Part shown: in pieces, positions 28,102 to 40,013 of the stretch
Position numbering within the stretch: position 1 is the first letter of the stretch
Layout: the number at the start of each line of letters is the position of its first letter
Assembly (NCBI RefSeq): GCF_000222705.1
Contig: NZ_AFUB01000066.1
Location: 1 to 64,000 of the forward strand
Length of the DNA: 64,000 bases
Source of the DNA: Streptococcus mitis bv. 2 str. SK95
GTDB taxonomy: Bacteria > Bacillota > Bacilli > Lactobacillales > Streptococcaceae
Direction: 5' to 3'
Made by a program: the position numbers and the translations under genes
Notes under the pieces: generated by a model
What the model saw: the letters and a program-made list of their open reading frames with translations, nothing else
Database searches by the model: none
Told to the model about the DNA's origin: nothing

Positions 28102-29430
28102 ATGAATTCATATATCACCGACTCCATTAAACAGAGCTTTTTACAGAGTTTAAAGACTCTTATCTCCTACCCATCTGTTCTCAAAGAAGGAGAAAATGGC
28201 ACACCTTTTGGACAAGCTATTCAAGACGTTCTAGAAAAGACGCTGGAAATCTGCCGTGAACTTGGCTTTAAAACTTATATTGATCCCAAGGGCTATTATG
28301 GTTATGCAGAGGTTGGTGAGGGAGAACTCCTTGCCATCCTCTGCCACTTAGATGTTGTGCCTACAGGAGATTTGTCAGATTGGCAATCTCCTCCATTTGA
28401 AGCAACTATCAGAGAAGGCAAACTCTATGGACGAGGGGCACAAGACGACAAAGGTCCTTCACTGGCAGCTCTCTACGCAGTGAAAAGCTTGCTTGACCAA
28501 GGCATCCAATTTAAGAAGCGCGTGCGTTTTATCTTTGGTACGGATGAAGAAACTCTTTGGAGATGTATGGCACGCTACAACACCCTCGAAGAACAAGCCA
28601 GCATGGGATTTGCACCGGATTCGTCATTTCCTTTGACATACGCTGAAAAGGGGCTCCTTCAAGTCAAGATTCATGGCCCCGGCTCTGATCTTCTCAAGCT
28701 CGATGTCGGAGGTGCCTTTAATGTCGTACCAGACAAGGCAAGTTACCAAGGTCCTCTTTATGAAGCGGTTTGTAGAGGTTTGAAAGAAGCTGATTATGAT
28801 CACCAAACCACAGACCAAACCGTGACCGTACTCGGGGTACCTAAACACGCCAAAGATGCTAGTCAAGGTGTCAATGCAGTCATTCGGCTTGCTAGTGTAC
28901 TCGCACCTCTCCAACCCCACCCTGCCCTCCATTTTCTAGCCGACAAAGCAGGGCAAGATGGTAGAGGGCTTGGAATCTTTGGAGAAGTTGCTGATGAACC
29001 GTCTGGTTCCCTTTCCTTTAATGTTGCAGGGTTGACCATCAATCCCGATCGCTCCGAAATTCGGATCGACATACGTATACCTGTGCTAGCAGATAAGGAG
29101 AAACTGGTGGCACAGCTCACTCAGTGCGCCAAAGACTACCAACTTGACTACCAAGAATTTGACTATCTAGCACCCCTCTATGTCGCAAGAGATAGCCAAC
29201 TCGTTACTACTCTTATGCAAGTTTACCAAGAAAAAACTGGAGATGAGACTCCTCCTCTCTCGTCAGGTGGTGCTACCTTTGCCCGTACCATGCCAAACTG
29301 TGTAGCCTTTGGCGCTCTTTTTCCAGGAGCACAACAAACTGAACATCAGGCAAATGAAGCAGCTGTCCTAGACGATCTTTATCGCGCTATGGACATCTAC
29401 GCAGAGGCGGTTTACCGTCTCGCAACCTAA
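28102..29430 (+). CDS. arcT: M20-family dipeptidase of the arc operon
   Basis: 442 residues, cytosolic. Metal ligands and catalytic residues of M20 (PepV/Sapep group): '[13 protein letters not shown]' with His near residue 81, '[11 protein letters not shown]' with Asp near 115, 'FGTDEETLW' with the Glu pair near 149, and a C-terminal His in 'EHQANEA'. These enzymes cleave dipeptides; in arc operons it may release arginine from peptides (inference). 22 bp after arcD and followed by a terminator. Confidence 0.9.
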   Translation: MNSYITDSIKQSFLQSLKTLISYPSVLKEGENGTPFGQAIQDVLEKTLEICRELGFKTYIDPKGYYGYAEVGEGELLAILCHLDVVPTGDLSDWQSPPFEATIREGKLYGRGAQDDKGPSLAALYAVKSLLDQGIQFKKRVRFIFGTDEETLWRCMARYNTLEEQASMGFAPDSSFPLTYAEKGLLQVKIHGPGSDLLKLDVGGAFNVVPDKASYQGPLYEAVCRGLKEADYDHQTTDQTVTVLGVPKHAKDASQGVNAVIRLASVLAPLQPHPALHFLADKAGQDGRGLGIFGEVADEPSGSLSFNVAGLTINPDRSEIRIDIRIPVLADKEKLVAQLTQCAKDYQLDYQEFDYLAPLYVARDSQLVTTLMQVYQEKTGDETPPLSSGGATFARTMPNCVAFGALFPGAQQTEHQANEAAVLDDLYRAMDIYAEAVYRLAT

Positions 29431-29450
29431 CTGGATGATCGTTTCTACCA

Positions 29451-29477
29451 AAAAATCCCGCAGATTTGCGGGATTTT
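29451..29477. terminator. Bidirectional terminator between arc and adc operons
   Basis: AAAAATCCCGCA (29451-29462) and TGCGGGATTTTTT (29467-29479) form a strong short-loop stem with A/T tails on both sides. Confidence 0.92.
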
Positions 29478-29485
29478 TTCTTGCA

Positions 29486-30991
29486 TCAATGCGCCAACAT
29501 TTCTTGGGCGATTTCTTGACCAGATAGCTTATCTGGATAGTAGGTTGGCCAGTTGTCCATCTCTTCAAAGAGGGCTTCTTGGCTAGTACCTCCAAAGAAG
29601 ATATGGAAATGTTCTGCCTTGACTGGGGCGATATTGTGGTCACTAAACTGAACGTACTTGAACTGTCCAGCGTCCGCATCTGTCGCTTCAAAGAGGAAGC
29701 GCACGCCACGATTGCCTTTCTTATAAGTCAAGATTTTCTTGCCGACATACTTGTAGGTGAATTTCTTGCTTTGGCCACCTTGAACAAATTCCATAGTGTT
29801 ATCCGTAATGTTGATCTTAGTCACATCTGTCTGATAGCCTTTTCTATAGTAAGCCTTATACTCATCCTTGGTCATCTTGCCAGTCAACTTAGCCTTGTAG
29901 TCAAAGACTTGATCGAAGGTCCCATCCTCAAGGAAAGGATAGACCGACTGCCAGTTACCAGTATAGTCACTCAAGGTACGGTCTTTGACATCTGCATCCT
30001 CAAAGTAACCATTTTGAACTGTCTTGGTGTTTTCTTCCTTCTCTGGCTCGATTTCTGGTCCTTCTTGGTCCGTTGTCTGTTTCAAAGCCTTGAGGTTTTT
30101 CTCCATGATAGAGATGTAATTTTCTCCCGCCTTGGTATCTTCTTCTGTCAGACTTTCTAGCGGATTGAGCACGTCTAGTTTGACACCTGTTTCTTTTGAG
30201 AGTGTATTGGCTAGGGCTTGTGAGGCATTTTCTTCAAAGTAGATATAAGAAATCTTGTTTTTCTTGATATACTCTGTTAATTCTGCCAAACGTGCTGCTG
30301 ATGGCTCTGCATCTGGTGATAGACCTGAGATGGATACTTGCTTGAGACCATAGTCCAAGGCAAGGTAGTTAAAGGCAGCGTGCTGGGTCACAAAGCTCTT
30401 TTGTTTGGCTTGAGACAAATCATCTGTGTAGGCCTTATCCAAGGCTTGCAATTTTTCGATATAGGCAGCCGCATTCTTTTCAAAAGTCTCTTTTTTATCA
30501 GGATAATCTGCTGACAAGCTGTCACGGATATGCTCTACTAATTTGATGGCGCGTGCTGGTGAAAGCCAAACGTGGGGATCGTAGTCGTGATGGTGACCTT
30601 CACCACCGTGATCATGACCTTCCTCTTCTTCCTCACCACCTGGCAAAAGGAGCATATCACCTGTCGCCTTGATGGTTTTCACCTTTTTCTTATCCAAAGT
30701 ATCTAGCAATTTAGGAACCCATGTTTCCATATTTTCATTTTCATAGACAAAGGTATCTGCATCTTGGATTTTAGCAACTGCCTTGGCAGACGGTTCGTAT
30801 TCGTGAGGTTCTGTACCAGCACCGATTAGAAGTTCTACATTAGCAGTATCTCCTGCGACTTGCTTGGTAAATTCGTAGACAGGGTAAAAGGTTGTCACGA
30901 TATTTAGCTTCCCATCTGCCTGTTTTTGATTGGAACAAGCCACTAAAAACAAAGCACATAGACTAGCTAGTAGTAAGCTAATTTTTTTCAT
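29486..30991 (-). CDS. adcA: Zinc-binding lipoprotein AdcA with ZinT domain
   Basis: 501 residues. Lipobox 'LVAC' with Cys19 lipidated. Cluster A-1 substrate-binding domain (about 25-310) with His63, a His/Glu-rich loop at 120-140 ('GHDHGGEGHHHDYDPHVW') and a further His in 'SFVTQHAAFNYLA' near residue 204. The C-terminal part from about 320 is a ZinT domain with 'EHFHIFFGG'. It captures zinc for the AdcBC transporter. Last gene of adcRCBA. Confidence 0.96.
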   Translation of the reverse strand: MKKISLLLASLCALFLVACSNQKQADGKLNIVTTFYPVYEFTKQVAGDTANVELLIGAGTEPHEYEPSAKAVAKIQDADTFVYENENMETWVPKLLDTLDKKKVKTIKATGDMLLLPGGEEEEEGHDHGGEGHHHDYDPHVWLSPARAIKLVEHIRDSLSADYPDKKETFEKNAAAYIEKLQALDKAYTDDLSQAKQKSFVTQHAAFNYLALDYGLKQVSISGLSPDAEPSAARLAELTEYIKKNKISYIYFEENASQALANTLSKETGVKLDVLNPLESLTEEDTKAGENYISIMEKNLKALKQTTDQEGPEIEPEKEENTKTVQNGYFEDADVKDRTLSDYTGNWQSVYPFLEDGTFDQVFDYKAKLTGKMTKDEYKAYYRKGYQTDVTKINITDNTMEFVQGGQSKKFTYKYVGKKILTYKKGNRGVRFLFEATDADAGQFKYVQFSDHNIAPVKAEHFHIFFGGTSQEALFEEMDNWPTYYPDKLSGQEIAQEMLAH

Positions 30992-31000
30992 TTCATTCTC

Positions 31001-31807
31001 CTATTTGATAAAGCGTTTCTGTAGACTGACTAACAAAAAGACAGCTACAAAGATAATGGTGATACTAGCGCTGGCAGGTGTTTCCGCATAGTAGGAAATA
31101 TAAAGTCCTGCCACCATTCCCAAAAAGCCAATAGCGCTGGCTAGTAACATAACGGATTTAAAGTTTTTCCCCAGACGAAGGGCAATACTAGCTGGCAAGA
31201 CCATAATAGTCGACACCAAAAGGGCTCCTGCCGCTGGAATCATGAGGGCAATGGCCACCCCTGTCACCATGTTAAAGAGGATAGACATGGTCCGCACTGG
31301 AAGTCCATCTACAAAAGCCGTGTCCTCATCAAAAGTCAGGATATACATTGGTCGCAAGAACAAGAAAGTCAAGAGTAAAACGACCGCCGCAATGGCAAAG
31401 AGGAAAATCACCTGCTCCTGGCTAATGGTCACAATAGACCCAAAGAGATATTGGTCCAAACTCATGGAGCTCGAACTTTTACCCTTACTCATCACGATAA
31501 GAGACACTGCAAGTCCTGTTGACATGAGGATGGCAGTCCCGATTTCCATAAAGTTCTTATAGACTGTCCGGAGATACTCCAGAAAGACCGCAGCGATCAA
31601 GACAATAGCAATGGTTGAAATGGTTGGAGAAATTCCCAAAACCAGACCAAAGGCTACACCAGACAAAGAAACGTGGCTGAGTGTATCACTCATCAAACTC
31701 TGACGACGCAAGATTAGGAAGGTCCCAAGGACTGGAGAAAAGAGACTCATGGCAATAACAGCCAAGAAGGCACGCTGCATGAAGTCATAGGATAACAAAC
31801 TAAGCAT
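31001..31807 (-). CDS. adcB: Zinc ABC transporter permease
   Basis: 268 residues, eight or so membrane spans, ABC-3 (ZnuB) family with '[20 protein letters not shown]' near residue 24 and '[11 protein letters not shown]' near residue 127. Forms the zinc channel. Overlaps adcC by 8 bp and precedes adcA by 9 bp. Confidence 0.95.
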   Translation of the reverse strand: MLSLLSYDFMQRAFLAVIAMSLFSPVLGTFLILRRQSLMSDTLSHVSLSGVAFGLVLGISPTISTIAIVLIAAVFLEYLRTVYKNFMEIGTAILMSTGLAVSLIVMSKGKSSSSMSLDQYLFGSIVTISQEQVIFLFAIAAVVLLLTFLFLRPMYILTFDEDTAFVDGLPVRTMSILFNMVTGVAIALMIPAAGALLVSTIMVLPASIALRLGKNFKSVMLLASAIGFLGMVAGLYISYYAETPASASITIIFVAVFLLVSLQKRFIK

Positions 31808-32504
31808 GGTCCACCTCCTGATCGCTTTCGTGAATGTTGAAACAACGCCACGGCGAGTCTTGATTGCGCACTAGATGGATATTTCGATCCGCGTAATCCT
31901 TGACCTCCTCAGGGTCATGGGTAATCATCAAAACGGCCTTGCCATGATGGTGGGCACTGTGGTGCATAAGTTCGTAAAATTCATTTTTGCTCCCCGCATC
32001 CATCCCTGTCGTCGGCTCATCCAAGACAAAGATATCTGGGTCAGAAGCAAACATCCGTGCAATAACTGCCCGTTGCTTTTGCCCTCCCGAGAGGGAGCCA
32101 ATTCGTTTATCACGGTGTTCCCACATACCAACTGAGTCTAGACTGGCCTTGATATGCTCTTCATCGTGAGCATTCAAACGACGGAACCATCCCTTTCGCG
32201 GATAACGACCCGACTTGACAAATTCATAAACCGTACTTGGAAAGCCAGCATTAAAACTGGCTATCTGTTGGGGAAGATAAGCTATCCTTAGCTTTTTTCC
32301 ATGAGTGTTTGTCTTTGAGATGGTTACCTTGCCAAATCTCGGCTGCAAGATGCCCAGACTCGCCTTGATAAGCGTCGTCTTGGCAGCCCCATTTTCACCA
32401 GTCAGGGTGACAAACTCCCCACTATCAACACTATAGTTGATATGCTCGAGGACAGGTTCCTTGTCATAATAGAAAGACAAGTCCTCTACTGTAATATACC
32501 GCAT
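31800..32504 (-). CDS. adcC: Zinc ABC transporter ATPase
   Basis: 234 residues. Walker A '[12 protein letters not shown]' (Ala in place of the usual Gly or Ser before Lys), ABC signature '[14 protein letters not shown]' and Walker B '[13 protein letters not shown]'. Powers AdcB. Starts on the last base of the adcR stop codon. Confidence 0.95.
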   Translation of the reverse strand: MRYITVEDLSFYYDKEPVLEHINYSVDSGEFVTLTGENGAAKTTLIKASLGILQPRFGKVTISKTNTHGKKLRIAYLPQQIASFNAGFPSTVYEFVKSGRYPRKGWFRRLNAHDEEHIKASLDSVGMWEHRDKRIGSLSGGQKQRAVIARMFASDPDIFVLDEPTTGMDAGSKNEFYELMHHSAHHHGKAVLMITHDPEEVKDYADRNIHLVRNQDSPWRCFNIHESDQEVDHA

Positions 32505-32944
32505 TATTTGATTTCTCCTACTAAAGCAGTTAAAAACCGCTGAATAACTTCTTGTTCATTTGGAGTAAACTGATTTGCTACTTGTTCATAGGCTGAGAGC
32601 GTGTGTTCATGATGATGGTGGTGTTCTGCCGCTACTGGTCGAGCTAAATCTGTCAACTGATAAAAAATCACGCGCGCATCCTTTGGGTCTCTCGATGTCT
32701 CTAACATGCTCTCTTTAACTAAAGACTTGATAGCCTTGGTCACTGCTGCCTGACTGACATTGAGACGACGGGCCAACTCCGAGTTAGTTAGGGATTCTTC
32801 CGACAAGAGCATGAGGATGTGTTCCTGAGTATTGGTCAAGGCTACGTCACTTGTGCAATGCCCAATCAGAATTTCATGCTGGTTCTCAGATCTCAGGATC
32901 ACCTCGTTTAAAAAGTTATCGATTTCCTGTGCAAGCTGTCTCAT
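32504..32944 (-). CDS. adcR: Zinc-dependent MarR-family repressor
   Basis: 146 residues with a winged-helix domain ('[20 protein letters not shown]' at about 53-72) and a histidine-rich zinc-binding region '[16 protein letters not shown]' at 107-122, plus Cys30 and His42-type ligands in the N-terminal helix region. With zinc bound it represses zinc-uptake genes. First gene of its operon, with an AdcR box in the promoter. Confidence 0.95.
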   Translation of the reverse strand: MRQLAQEIDNFLNEVILRSENQHEILIGHCTSDVALTNTQEHILMLLSEESLTNSELARRLNVSQAAVTKAIKSLVKESMLETSRDPKDARVIFYQLTDLARPVAAEHHHHHEHTLSAYEQVANQFTPNEQEVIQRFLTALVGEIK

Positions 32945-33000
32945 GTGTTACTCCTTCCCTAGCTATCTTTTTTGTAAAAAGCATAGATAGCCACCAATTC

Positions 33001-33039
33001 TTTACTGGTTAATTATATCATAAACCAAAAAAGAGTCAA
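33001..33039 (-). promoter_or_regulatory. adc promoter and AdcR operator
   Basis: Minus-strand -35 TTGACT (33034-33039), 16-bp spacer, extended -10 TGATATAAT (TATAAT at 33012-33017). TTAACCAGTAAA on that strand (33001-33012) differs by one base from the AdcR consensus TTAACYRGTTAA and abuts the -10. Confidence 0.85.
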
Positions 33040-33075
33040 GGGAAAAAGGCGTAAAAACGTTTCCCTAGACTCTTC
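33030..33075 (-). terminator. Terminator of the 5'-nucleotidase gene
   Basis: AGAGTC-A-A-GGGAAA (33033-33046) pairs with TTTCCCTAGACTCT (33060-33073), with six T after the stem on the minus strand. The distal arm contains the -35 of the adc promoter. Confidence 0.85.
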
Positions 33076-33092
33076 TAGATGTGAAATTTAAC

Positions 33093-35120
33093 CTATTTTA
33101 GCTTCGGTTTTCGGCTCGATAAGATACCTGCCAAACCAGCTACCATTCCCATCAAGAGCAAGAAGATGGACTGTTCGCTTCCTGTATTTGGGAGGGCTTT
33201 TTCTGAGACAACTGCTTTCTTGCTAAATTGACCTGCCACCTCATAAGTCAGTGGCACATTTGTAGTCGCATCATTAGCAGCTGCATTCGTTTGAGGCGTT
33301 TCTACTGGTAGACTAAAGTTTTTAGAATCCACAGAAATCGTCCGTGAGTTCGGATTGATCTTTTCATACTGGGTCAAATCAGCAGTCTTCAGATACTCTT
33401 CAAAGGCTGCATCCATAGATGGGCCTTCTTCACGCGCGCCACCTAACATAGTGTAGCCATCACCACCCGCAGCTAAGAAATCATTGGTTGCAAGATAGTA
33501 CGTTTTTGCGAGGTCTAGGAGATCATAACGACTAGTCGTGCGGTTTTTGACCTGGATGGCCAAGACACGTTTACCTGATGGTAGGTTGGTATCATAGTAG
33601 ACCTTCACACCTGACACTTGCAAGAAACCACCACTTGGTTCTAGCAATGGTTGGCCGTTCTCATCCAAGACCTTCTTGCCATCCTTATCGACCTGCAAGA
33701 TAGATCCGAGTGACTTTTCAAACATATCCAATACTTGTTGCCCAGACACTTGGATTTGTGAGATGGTATTTCCAAATGGAAGAACGGCAATAACATTTCC
33801 TTTAGTGATCGGTTTGCCTTTTGCAATAGTTTCACGCAAACCACCACCATTTGTCACAGCGATGTCAGTCGGATGGCTAAATCCTGTCTGACCGTACTGA
33901 TAGAGGGAGTCCGCTACGACGTTTCCGAGGTTGGTTTCACGAACCCGAACATTTTCACGATCTCCGTTGAGTTCTACAGGGCTGTTTGAAACGACTTCAA
34001 CAGCATTTTCAGCATCGTATTTTTGTTTAATGTCTTTGACTAGTTTTTCAACTGTTGGATTAGCTGGTAATTTTTTAGCATCAGCAGCCGGAATCTGAGT
34101 TGGATTGCCCAAAAGCTTACGTGATTTGTAGGTGATTTTTCCTACATTATGAAGGTAGCTTCCCGTCTGGTTATAGGTAACATTATCTCCATAAGTCGTT
34201 GATTCTACTGTATGAGAGTGACCATCGATTATTGTTACGCGTTTCCCTTTCAAACGAGGATTTTTAGACAGGGCTTCTGCCAAGGTTGAACCACGCCATT
34301 CGACTGGAGTTGTAGTATCTACACCCAGGTGAGCAAGCACCACATAGTGTTTGTAGTCCTTACCTTCTGCACGCGCCTTGGCTTGAACTTCTTCGATGAT
34401 CTTATTGACTTCAGAGATTGGATCAGTAAAAGTTACCCCTTTAATGTTTTTAGGGTGGGTTTTTGTAGCCGTTTCAGGTGTTGTCACACCAATTACAACA
34501 AATTCATCACCTTCCACAGTCTTATCTTTATCAACGATTGTAGAAGCTTCAAAAAGACGAGCTCCATTGACATAGGTATTTGAGCTAAGTAATGGGAATT
34601 TCAAGATTTCCTTGTATTTTTTAACTTCATCAAGACCAAAGTCAAACTCATGGTTTCCTACTGCCATGGCATCATACTGCATCTGATTGAGAATTTCAGC
34701 GCGTGCTTCACCCTTAGTAGAGTTGGAAATCGGCAAACCTTGGAAAGCGTCTCCCGCATCAACAACTAGAGTATTTTGGTTTGATTTCGCACGTTCCTGC
34801 TCAATGACAGTCGCTAACTTTGCATCTCCAATTACTCCCTTTTCCTCTACAATACGACCATGGACATCATTGGTGTGTAAGATAACGGTGTCCTTTTCTT
34901 CGTTTTTAGTAGATTCAACAGGAGCTGACGGGGCTTCTGCAGATGCAACGGTTGATGGAGTCTCTACCTCATTTGTTGGAGTTGCTGACGTAGCGGGAGT
35001 TGCTACAACAGCTGAACTTTCTGCAGGAGTTGTTGCTTCCTCAGCATAGACTTGTCCAGCTAAAAAAGCTGGAGCTAATAGAGCTGTCGACAAGACAGGT
35101 AACAAAGAGCGTTTATTCAT
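33093..35120 (-). CDS. nt5e: Cell-wall-anchored 5'-nucleotidase, LPXTG
   Basis: 675 residues from the ATG at 35120 (MNKRSLLP); the upstream frame is not plausible. Signal peptide to about residue 27 (AYA-like cleavage 'QVYAEE'), then an Ala/Thr/Pro-rich spacer. Metallophosphatase domain with 'ILHTNDVHGR' and 'AVGNHEFDFGLDE', then a 5'-nucleotidase C-terminal domain ('NGGGLRETIAKGKP'). Sorting signal 'LPNTG', hydrophobic span and Lys/Arg tail. Such surface enzymes hydrolyse AMP, ADP or ATP to adenosine, which dampens host immunity and platelets. I do not recall a gene here in pneumococcus. A perfect -10 TATAAT lies at 35154-35159 on the minus strand. Confidence 0.9.
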   Translation of the reverse strand: MNKRSLLPVLSTALLAPAFLAGQVYAEEATTPAESSAVVATPATSATPTNEVETPSTVASAEAPSAPVESTKNEEKDTVILHTNDVHGRIVEEKGVIGDAKLATVIEQERAKSNQNTLVVDAGDAFQGLPISNSTKGEARAEILNQMQYDAMAVGNHEFDFGLDEVKKYKEILKFPLLSSNTYVNGARLFEASTIVDKDKTVEGDEFVVIGVTTPETATKTHPKNIKGVTFTDPISEVNKIIEEVQAKARAEGKDYKHYVVLAHLGVDTTTPVEWRGSTLAEALSKNPRLKGKRVTIIDGHSHTVESTTYGDNVTYNQTGSYLHNVGKITYKSRKLLGNPTQIPAADAKKLPANPTVEKLVKDIKQKYDAENAVEVVSNSPVELNGDRENVRVRETNLGNVVADSLYQYGQTGFSHPTDIAVTNGGGLRETIAKGKPITKGNVIAVLPFGNTISQIQVSGQQVLDMFEKSLGSILQVDKDGKKVLDENGQPLLEPSGGFLQVSGVKVYYDTNLPSGKRVLAIQVKNRTTSRYDLLDLAKTYYLATNDFLAAGGDGYTMLGGAREEGPSMDAAFEEYLKTADLTQYEKINPNSRTISVDSKNFSLPVETPQTNAAANDATTNVPLTYEVAGQFSKKAVVSEKALPNTGSEQSIFLLLMGMVAGLAGILSSRKPKLK

Positions 35121-35222
35121 TTTGAAATCCTTTTCTTTTCTTTTTTCCTTTATATTATACGATATTTCTAGAAAAAATAAAACTTTTGACTTTTTTTCAT
35201 CTAAAACATTCGCCATTTAACC

Positions 35223-35254
35223 AAAAAACCTGAACCAAACAGTTCAAGTTTTTT
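35223..35254 (-). terminator. dlt operon terminator
   Basis: AAAACCTGAAC (35223-35234) pairs with GTTCAAGTTTT (35242-35252) by a stem with one mismatch; A- and T-runs flank both sides. It lies just after dltD. Confidence 0.75.
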
Positions 35255-35262
35255 TAATCAAT

Positions 35263-36766
<1,504 letters not shown>

Positions 36767-36776
36767 TTATATCTTT

Positions 36777-38021
36777 CTATTTTTTAAACCACAAATCATT
36801 CAAGAATCCAGAAAAGATTAAGAATGAGAACATAACGACATGGAAGGTGATAACCATGCCAAGCAACTGAATCCAGCGATTCTCAGGTAAGGAACCCTTC
36901 CCAGCTTTTTTCCGTTCTTTATTGAGCGCTTTTTTCTTACGAACCCAAGCGTCATTGATGACCAGTCCAATCCCATGAAAGAGTCCATAAGCGATGTAGT
37001 ACCAGGTCACACCATGCCAAAATCCCATAATCAGCATATTGAGAATATAGGCTACACTTGAGGTCACATTGCGATTTTTAAAGACCTTCTTTCTGGTCAA
37101 TACCATGACCATCCGCATAAAGACAAAGTCACGGAACCAGAAAGACAGACTCATATGCCAGCGATTCCAAAACTCCTTTAAATCCCTTGATAAAAAGGGC
37201 TTGTTAAAGTTGATGGGACTATGAATCCCCATCAAATTGGAGATGGCTAAGGCAAACATAGAGTAGCCCGCAAAGTCAAAGAACAATTCTAAACCAAAGG
37301 TATACATCACCGCCAGAGCATAATGATTAAAGAAACCGCCTGTCTGCAAAGCCAAATTTTTCAGCGGAGGCAATAATGTCTCTCCTAGAATATGAGCCAA
37401 GATAAACTTGTAGAGAAACCCAAGCATGATATATTTGACAGCCTCTTCTAGCATATCCATCAGCTCATCCCGCTCAGGAATGGTCTCATAATTTTCATTG
37501 AAACGTTTAAAACGATCAATGGGACCACTTGAGAAAGTCGGCATAAAGAGAAGAAAACGTAAGAATTGCCAAATCGTTAAATCCTTGATGACACCGTCTC
37601 TCAACTCAACGATAACCCCAACTGCACGAAAGGTTAAGTAAGAAATCCCTAAAAAGCCAAACAAAGATTGGGGGCCGTGAATAGCAGGAGATACTTTCAC
37701 AAAGACGATTGGCAATAGGGATAGAAAACTAACCAGGTAAAATATCCATTTACTATCCCGTCGTTTCCTATACCTTTTGTAGAAAGATACGAGAAGTACT
37801 TGCCAGATAACATAAAGGATAAGAGCGCTTATTTGATTCGTCTTTCCACCGACCAACATGGTGACAATAAAGAAGAGACTAACCAGCACCTCGTACCAGG
37901 CAAAACGTTTCTTAAAAAAGAGCCCGATAAATATCGGTAGGGTCGCAGCAATCACATACAAAAAATAATAAAGATTGCCATAAGGTTCCAAATGAGGTAG
38001 CTGTTTGTAAAGCTCCATCAT
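36777..38021 (-). CDS. dltB: D-alanyl transfer MBOAT protein DltB
   Basis: 414 residues with about eleven membrane spans. MBOAT-family features include '[19 protein letters not shown]' near residue 275 and the catalytic His in '[19 protein letters not shown]' near residue 328. It passes D-alanine from DltC across the membrane. Start by ATGA overlap with the dltA stop codon. Confidence 0.96.
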   Translation of the reverse strand: MMELYKQLPHLEPYGNLYYFLYVIAATLPIFIGLFFKKRFAWYEVLVSLFFIVTMLVGGKTNQISALILYVIWQVLLVSFYKRYRKRRDSKWIFYLVSFLSLLPIVFVKVSPAIHGPQSLFGFLGISYLTFRAVGVIVELRDGVIKDLTIWQFLRFLLFMPTFSSGPIDRFKRFNENYETIPERDELMDMLEEAVKYIMLGFLYKFILAHILGETLLPPLKNLALQTGGFFNHYALAVMYTFGLELFFDFAGYSMFALAISNLMGIHSPINFNKPFLSRDLKEFWNRWHMSLSFWFRDFVFMRMVMVLTRKKVFKNRNVTSSVAYILNMLIMGFWHGVTWYYIAYGLFHGIGLVINDAWVRKKKALNKERKKAGKGSLPENRWIQLLGMVITFHVVMFSFLIFSGFLNDLWFKK

Positions 38022-39568
38022 CTATTGTTTACCTCATTAATCAAGCCCTTGATATCAATTTTACCATTAGGCGTTAGTGGTAAACTATCTCGATAGAGGA
38101 ATTTCGATGGCATCATATAAGACATCATGATATCTGCTAGGTCTTCCTTAATAGCCTTGGTAATATCGATATCACGTTCAAACTGCTCGCGGACACCGTC
38201 CTTTAGGATAACATAGGCCAGTAGATTTTGCACCTTGTGGTCCTTGTTATAACGTGGAACAGCAACAGCCGACTCGATATAGCGAGATTTGTTGAGGTTT
38301 TGAGAGACATCTTCAAGCTCAATACGATAACCGTTAAACTTAATCTGGAAATCCATGCGTCCACCATAGAGAAGCAAGCCCTCATCTGTCATAGTTCCTA
38401 CATCCCCTGTGTGGTAGGCCGGAAGACCTTCGAACTCAAAGAAAGCTTCTGCTGTTTTTTCAGGGTTATTCATATAGCCTTTTGAAACAGCTGGCCCAGA
38501 AACAATGATTTCTCCCTGTTCACCATTTGGCAGTTTTTTGCCTTCCTCGTCAATGATAAAGGTCGGAGAATCGGCCTTGGTATAGCCGATTGGTAGACGT
38601 TTGAGAGTCGTCAACATCTCGTCTGTTACGGCAACAGCTGATAGGGCTACTGTTGCTTCTGTCGGGCCGTAGGCATTGATAATACGGGCATTTGGGAACC
38701 GCTCGCGCAGTTTTTGCGCTGTTTTGACAGTCAATTCTTCACCATCAAAGTAGAAATGCGTGATTCCAGGCATTTTCTCACCATTGAAATCTTCTGACAA
38801 CATGGCCATATCTGCAAAGGAAGGCGTTGAGGTCCAGATAGCGATTGGCAATGAAAAGATGGTCGCAAATAGTTGCTTAAAGTCCTGAGTAATGGCTGAA
38901 GGAAGAGCGAAAAGCGTACCACCCAGTGCTAAGGTTGGCGCCCAGTACATGACAGATAGGTCAAAAGAATAAGGGGGCTGGGCCAACATTTGTGGACGAC
39001 TTGGCGTCGCAAACTCTTTATCTGTAATCATCCAGTTGGTAAAACTGAGGAGATTGTCATGGGAAATCTGCACTCCCTTTGGCTTACCAGTCGTACCAGA
39101 AGTAAAGATGATGTAGTAGTTGTCATCTCCCTTGACTGGATGCGTAATCTCGTAGCTAGAAGCTTGAGCAAAAGCTTCATGAACTTGCTCCAAATTCAGC
39201 ATCGGTGTGCTAGTTTGCTCTAATGGAAAATCCGAGATGGCAATAATCAAACTTGGCTCTGCAACTTCTACGATAGCAGAAACTCGTTCCAAGGCCGAAT
39301 GGCTGTCAATTGGAATATAGGCATGCCCCGACTTAGTCAGCGCTACAAAGGTAGCCAACATCTCATACTCCTGACCACCAAAAACGACGACTGGAGATTT
39401 CTCAGGCAAGCCAAGTCGATCAATAGCTGCTGCTAAACTATCTGAATCAGCCTTCAGATCACCATAAGTGTGCTCTTGGCCTAAAACATTGTAGACAGGA
39501 TATGTTGGCTGTGTTTGAGCAAAGTGCTCAATCGTTTCAATCATATCTTTTATCGGTTTATTAGACAC
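38018..39568 (-). CDS. dltA: D-alanine--D-alanyl carrier protein ligase
   Basis: 516 residues, AMP-forming enzyme with '[18 protein letters not shown]' (P-loop-like, near residue 152), '[15 protein letters not shown]' near 294, '[20 protein letters not shown]' near 383 and the C-terminal Lys in '[12 protein letters not shown]'. It activates D-alanine and loads DltC. Cytosolic. 20 bp behind dltX. Confidence 0.97.
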   Translation of the reverse strand: MSNKPIKDMIETIEHFAQTQPTYPVYNVLGQEHTYGDLKADSDSLAAAIDRLGLPEKSPVVVFGGQEYEMLATFVALTKSGHAYIPIDSHSALERVSAIVEVAEPSLIIAISDFPLEQTSTPMLNLEQVHEAFAQASSYEITHPVKGDDNYYIIFTSGTTGKPKGVQISHDNLLSFTNWMITDKEFATPSRPQMLAQPPYSFDLSVMYWAPTLALGGTLFALPSAITQDFKQLFATIFSLPIAIWTSTPSFADMAMLSEDFNGEKMPGITHFYFDGEELTVKTAQKLRERFPNARIINAYGPTEATVALSAVAVTDEMLTTLKRLPIGYTKADSPTFIIDEEGKKLPNGEQGEIIVSGPAVSKGYMNNPEKTAEAFFEFEGLPAYHTGDVGTMTDEGLLLYGGRMDFQIKFNGYRIELEDVSQNLNKSRYIESAVAVPRYNKDHKVQNLLAYVILKDGVREQFERDIDITKAIKEDLADIMMSYMMPSKFLYRDSLPLTPNGKIDIKGLINEVNNR

Positions 39569-39588
39569 GGTTTTTCTTCTCCTTCAAA

Positions 39589-39720
39589 CTAGAACTCATT
39601 ATAAATAAAGGTTCCTTGACTCTGACCAAGGTAACTAAAAAAATAAAGCAAACCAAGTAAGATTACAAAATATAGGACGGTCTGTCCCAAAAACATATAC
39701 AATTTTCTGTGTTTTCCCAT
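39589..39720 (-). CDS. dltX: Teichoic acid D-Ala incorporation-associated small membrane protein DltX
   Basis: 43 residues (MGKHRKLYMF ... FIYNEF) with one hydrophobic span at about 8-30. Small single-span proteins of this kind head dlt operons in firmicutes and support DltA-D. The ATG at 39720 matches the family start but no clear Shine-Dalgarno precedes it ('gaacacactaact'); an in-frame ATG at 39774 gives 61 residues but a less family-like start. Confidence 0.85.
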   Translation of the reverse strand: MGKHRKLYMFLGQTVLYFVILLGLLYFFSYLGQSQGTFIYNEF

Positions 39721-39795
39721 AGTTAGTGTGTTCAATTTTCTATGATTTTTCAAAAAAGCTATGCAACTATGCATTTACTATCTTATCTTCCTAAC

Positions 39796-39848
39796 ATTTT
39801 ACCATTTTATCAACCTTTTTTTCAACTGTTTACCGTCACTTAACAGTT
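39796..39848 (-). promoter_or_regulatory. Candidate dlt promoter and inverted repeat
   Basis: Minus-strand TTGAAA (39820-39825), 18-bp spacer, TAAAAT (39796-39801). AACTGT (39824-39829) and ACAGTT (39843-39848) form an inverted repeat over the -35 region, a possible operator. The rest of the 39721-40013 spacer is AT-rich. Confidence 0.4.
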
Positions 39849-39997
39849 CGGTTTAGCTTATTTTAAGATAAATTAAAATGTTAACAATAAATGTGAACAA
39901 AAATTTCCATTTCTATAAATCTCCTATACCAGTCATCAGAAATTAAACAGTTTAAAAATTGACAGCAAACACACGGCTCCCCCTTTGGGCATTTTTA

Positions 39998-40006
39998 TGC
40001 TAAAAT
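39998..40006 (+). promoter_or_regulatory. Extended -10 directly before hslO
   Basis: TGCTAAAAT has a good -10 with the TGN motif. Transcription would begin at about 40012-40014, at or just before the hslO ATG (40014). Confidence 0.55.
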
Positions 40007-40013
40007 AGAAGGT

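Noticed and set aside
30570-30640. His/Glu-rich low-complexity stretch as a separate feature
   Set aside because: It is the normal zinc-binding loop of AdcA.
39866-39886. CiaR-type direct repeat (TTTAAG-N5-TTTAAG) near dlt
   Set aside because: Only TTTAAG-ATAAA-TTAAAA is present and it is upstream of the likely -35; the second half-site is too poor.
39959-39964. TTGACA as the -35 of hslO
   Set aside because: It is 36 bp from the only good -10; spacing is too long for a promoter.
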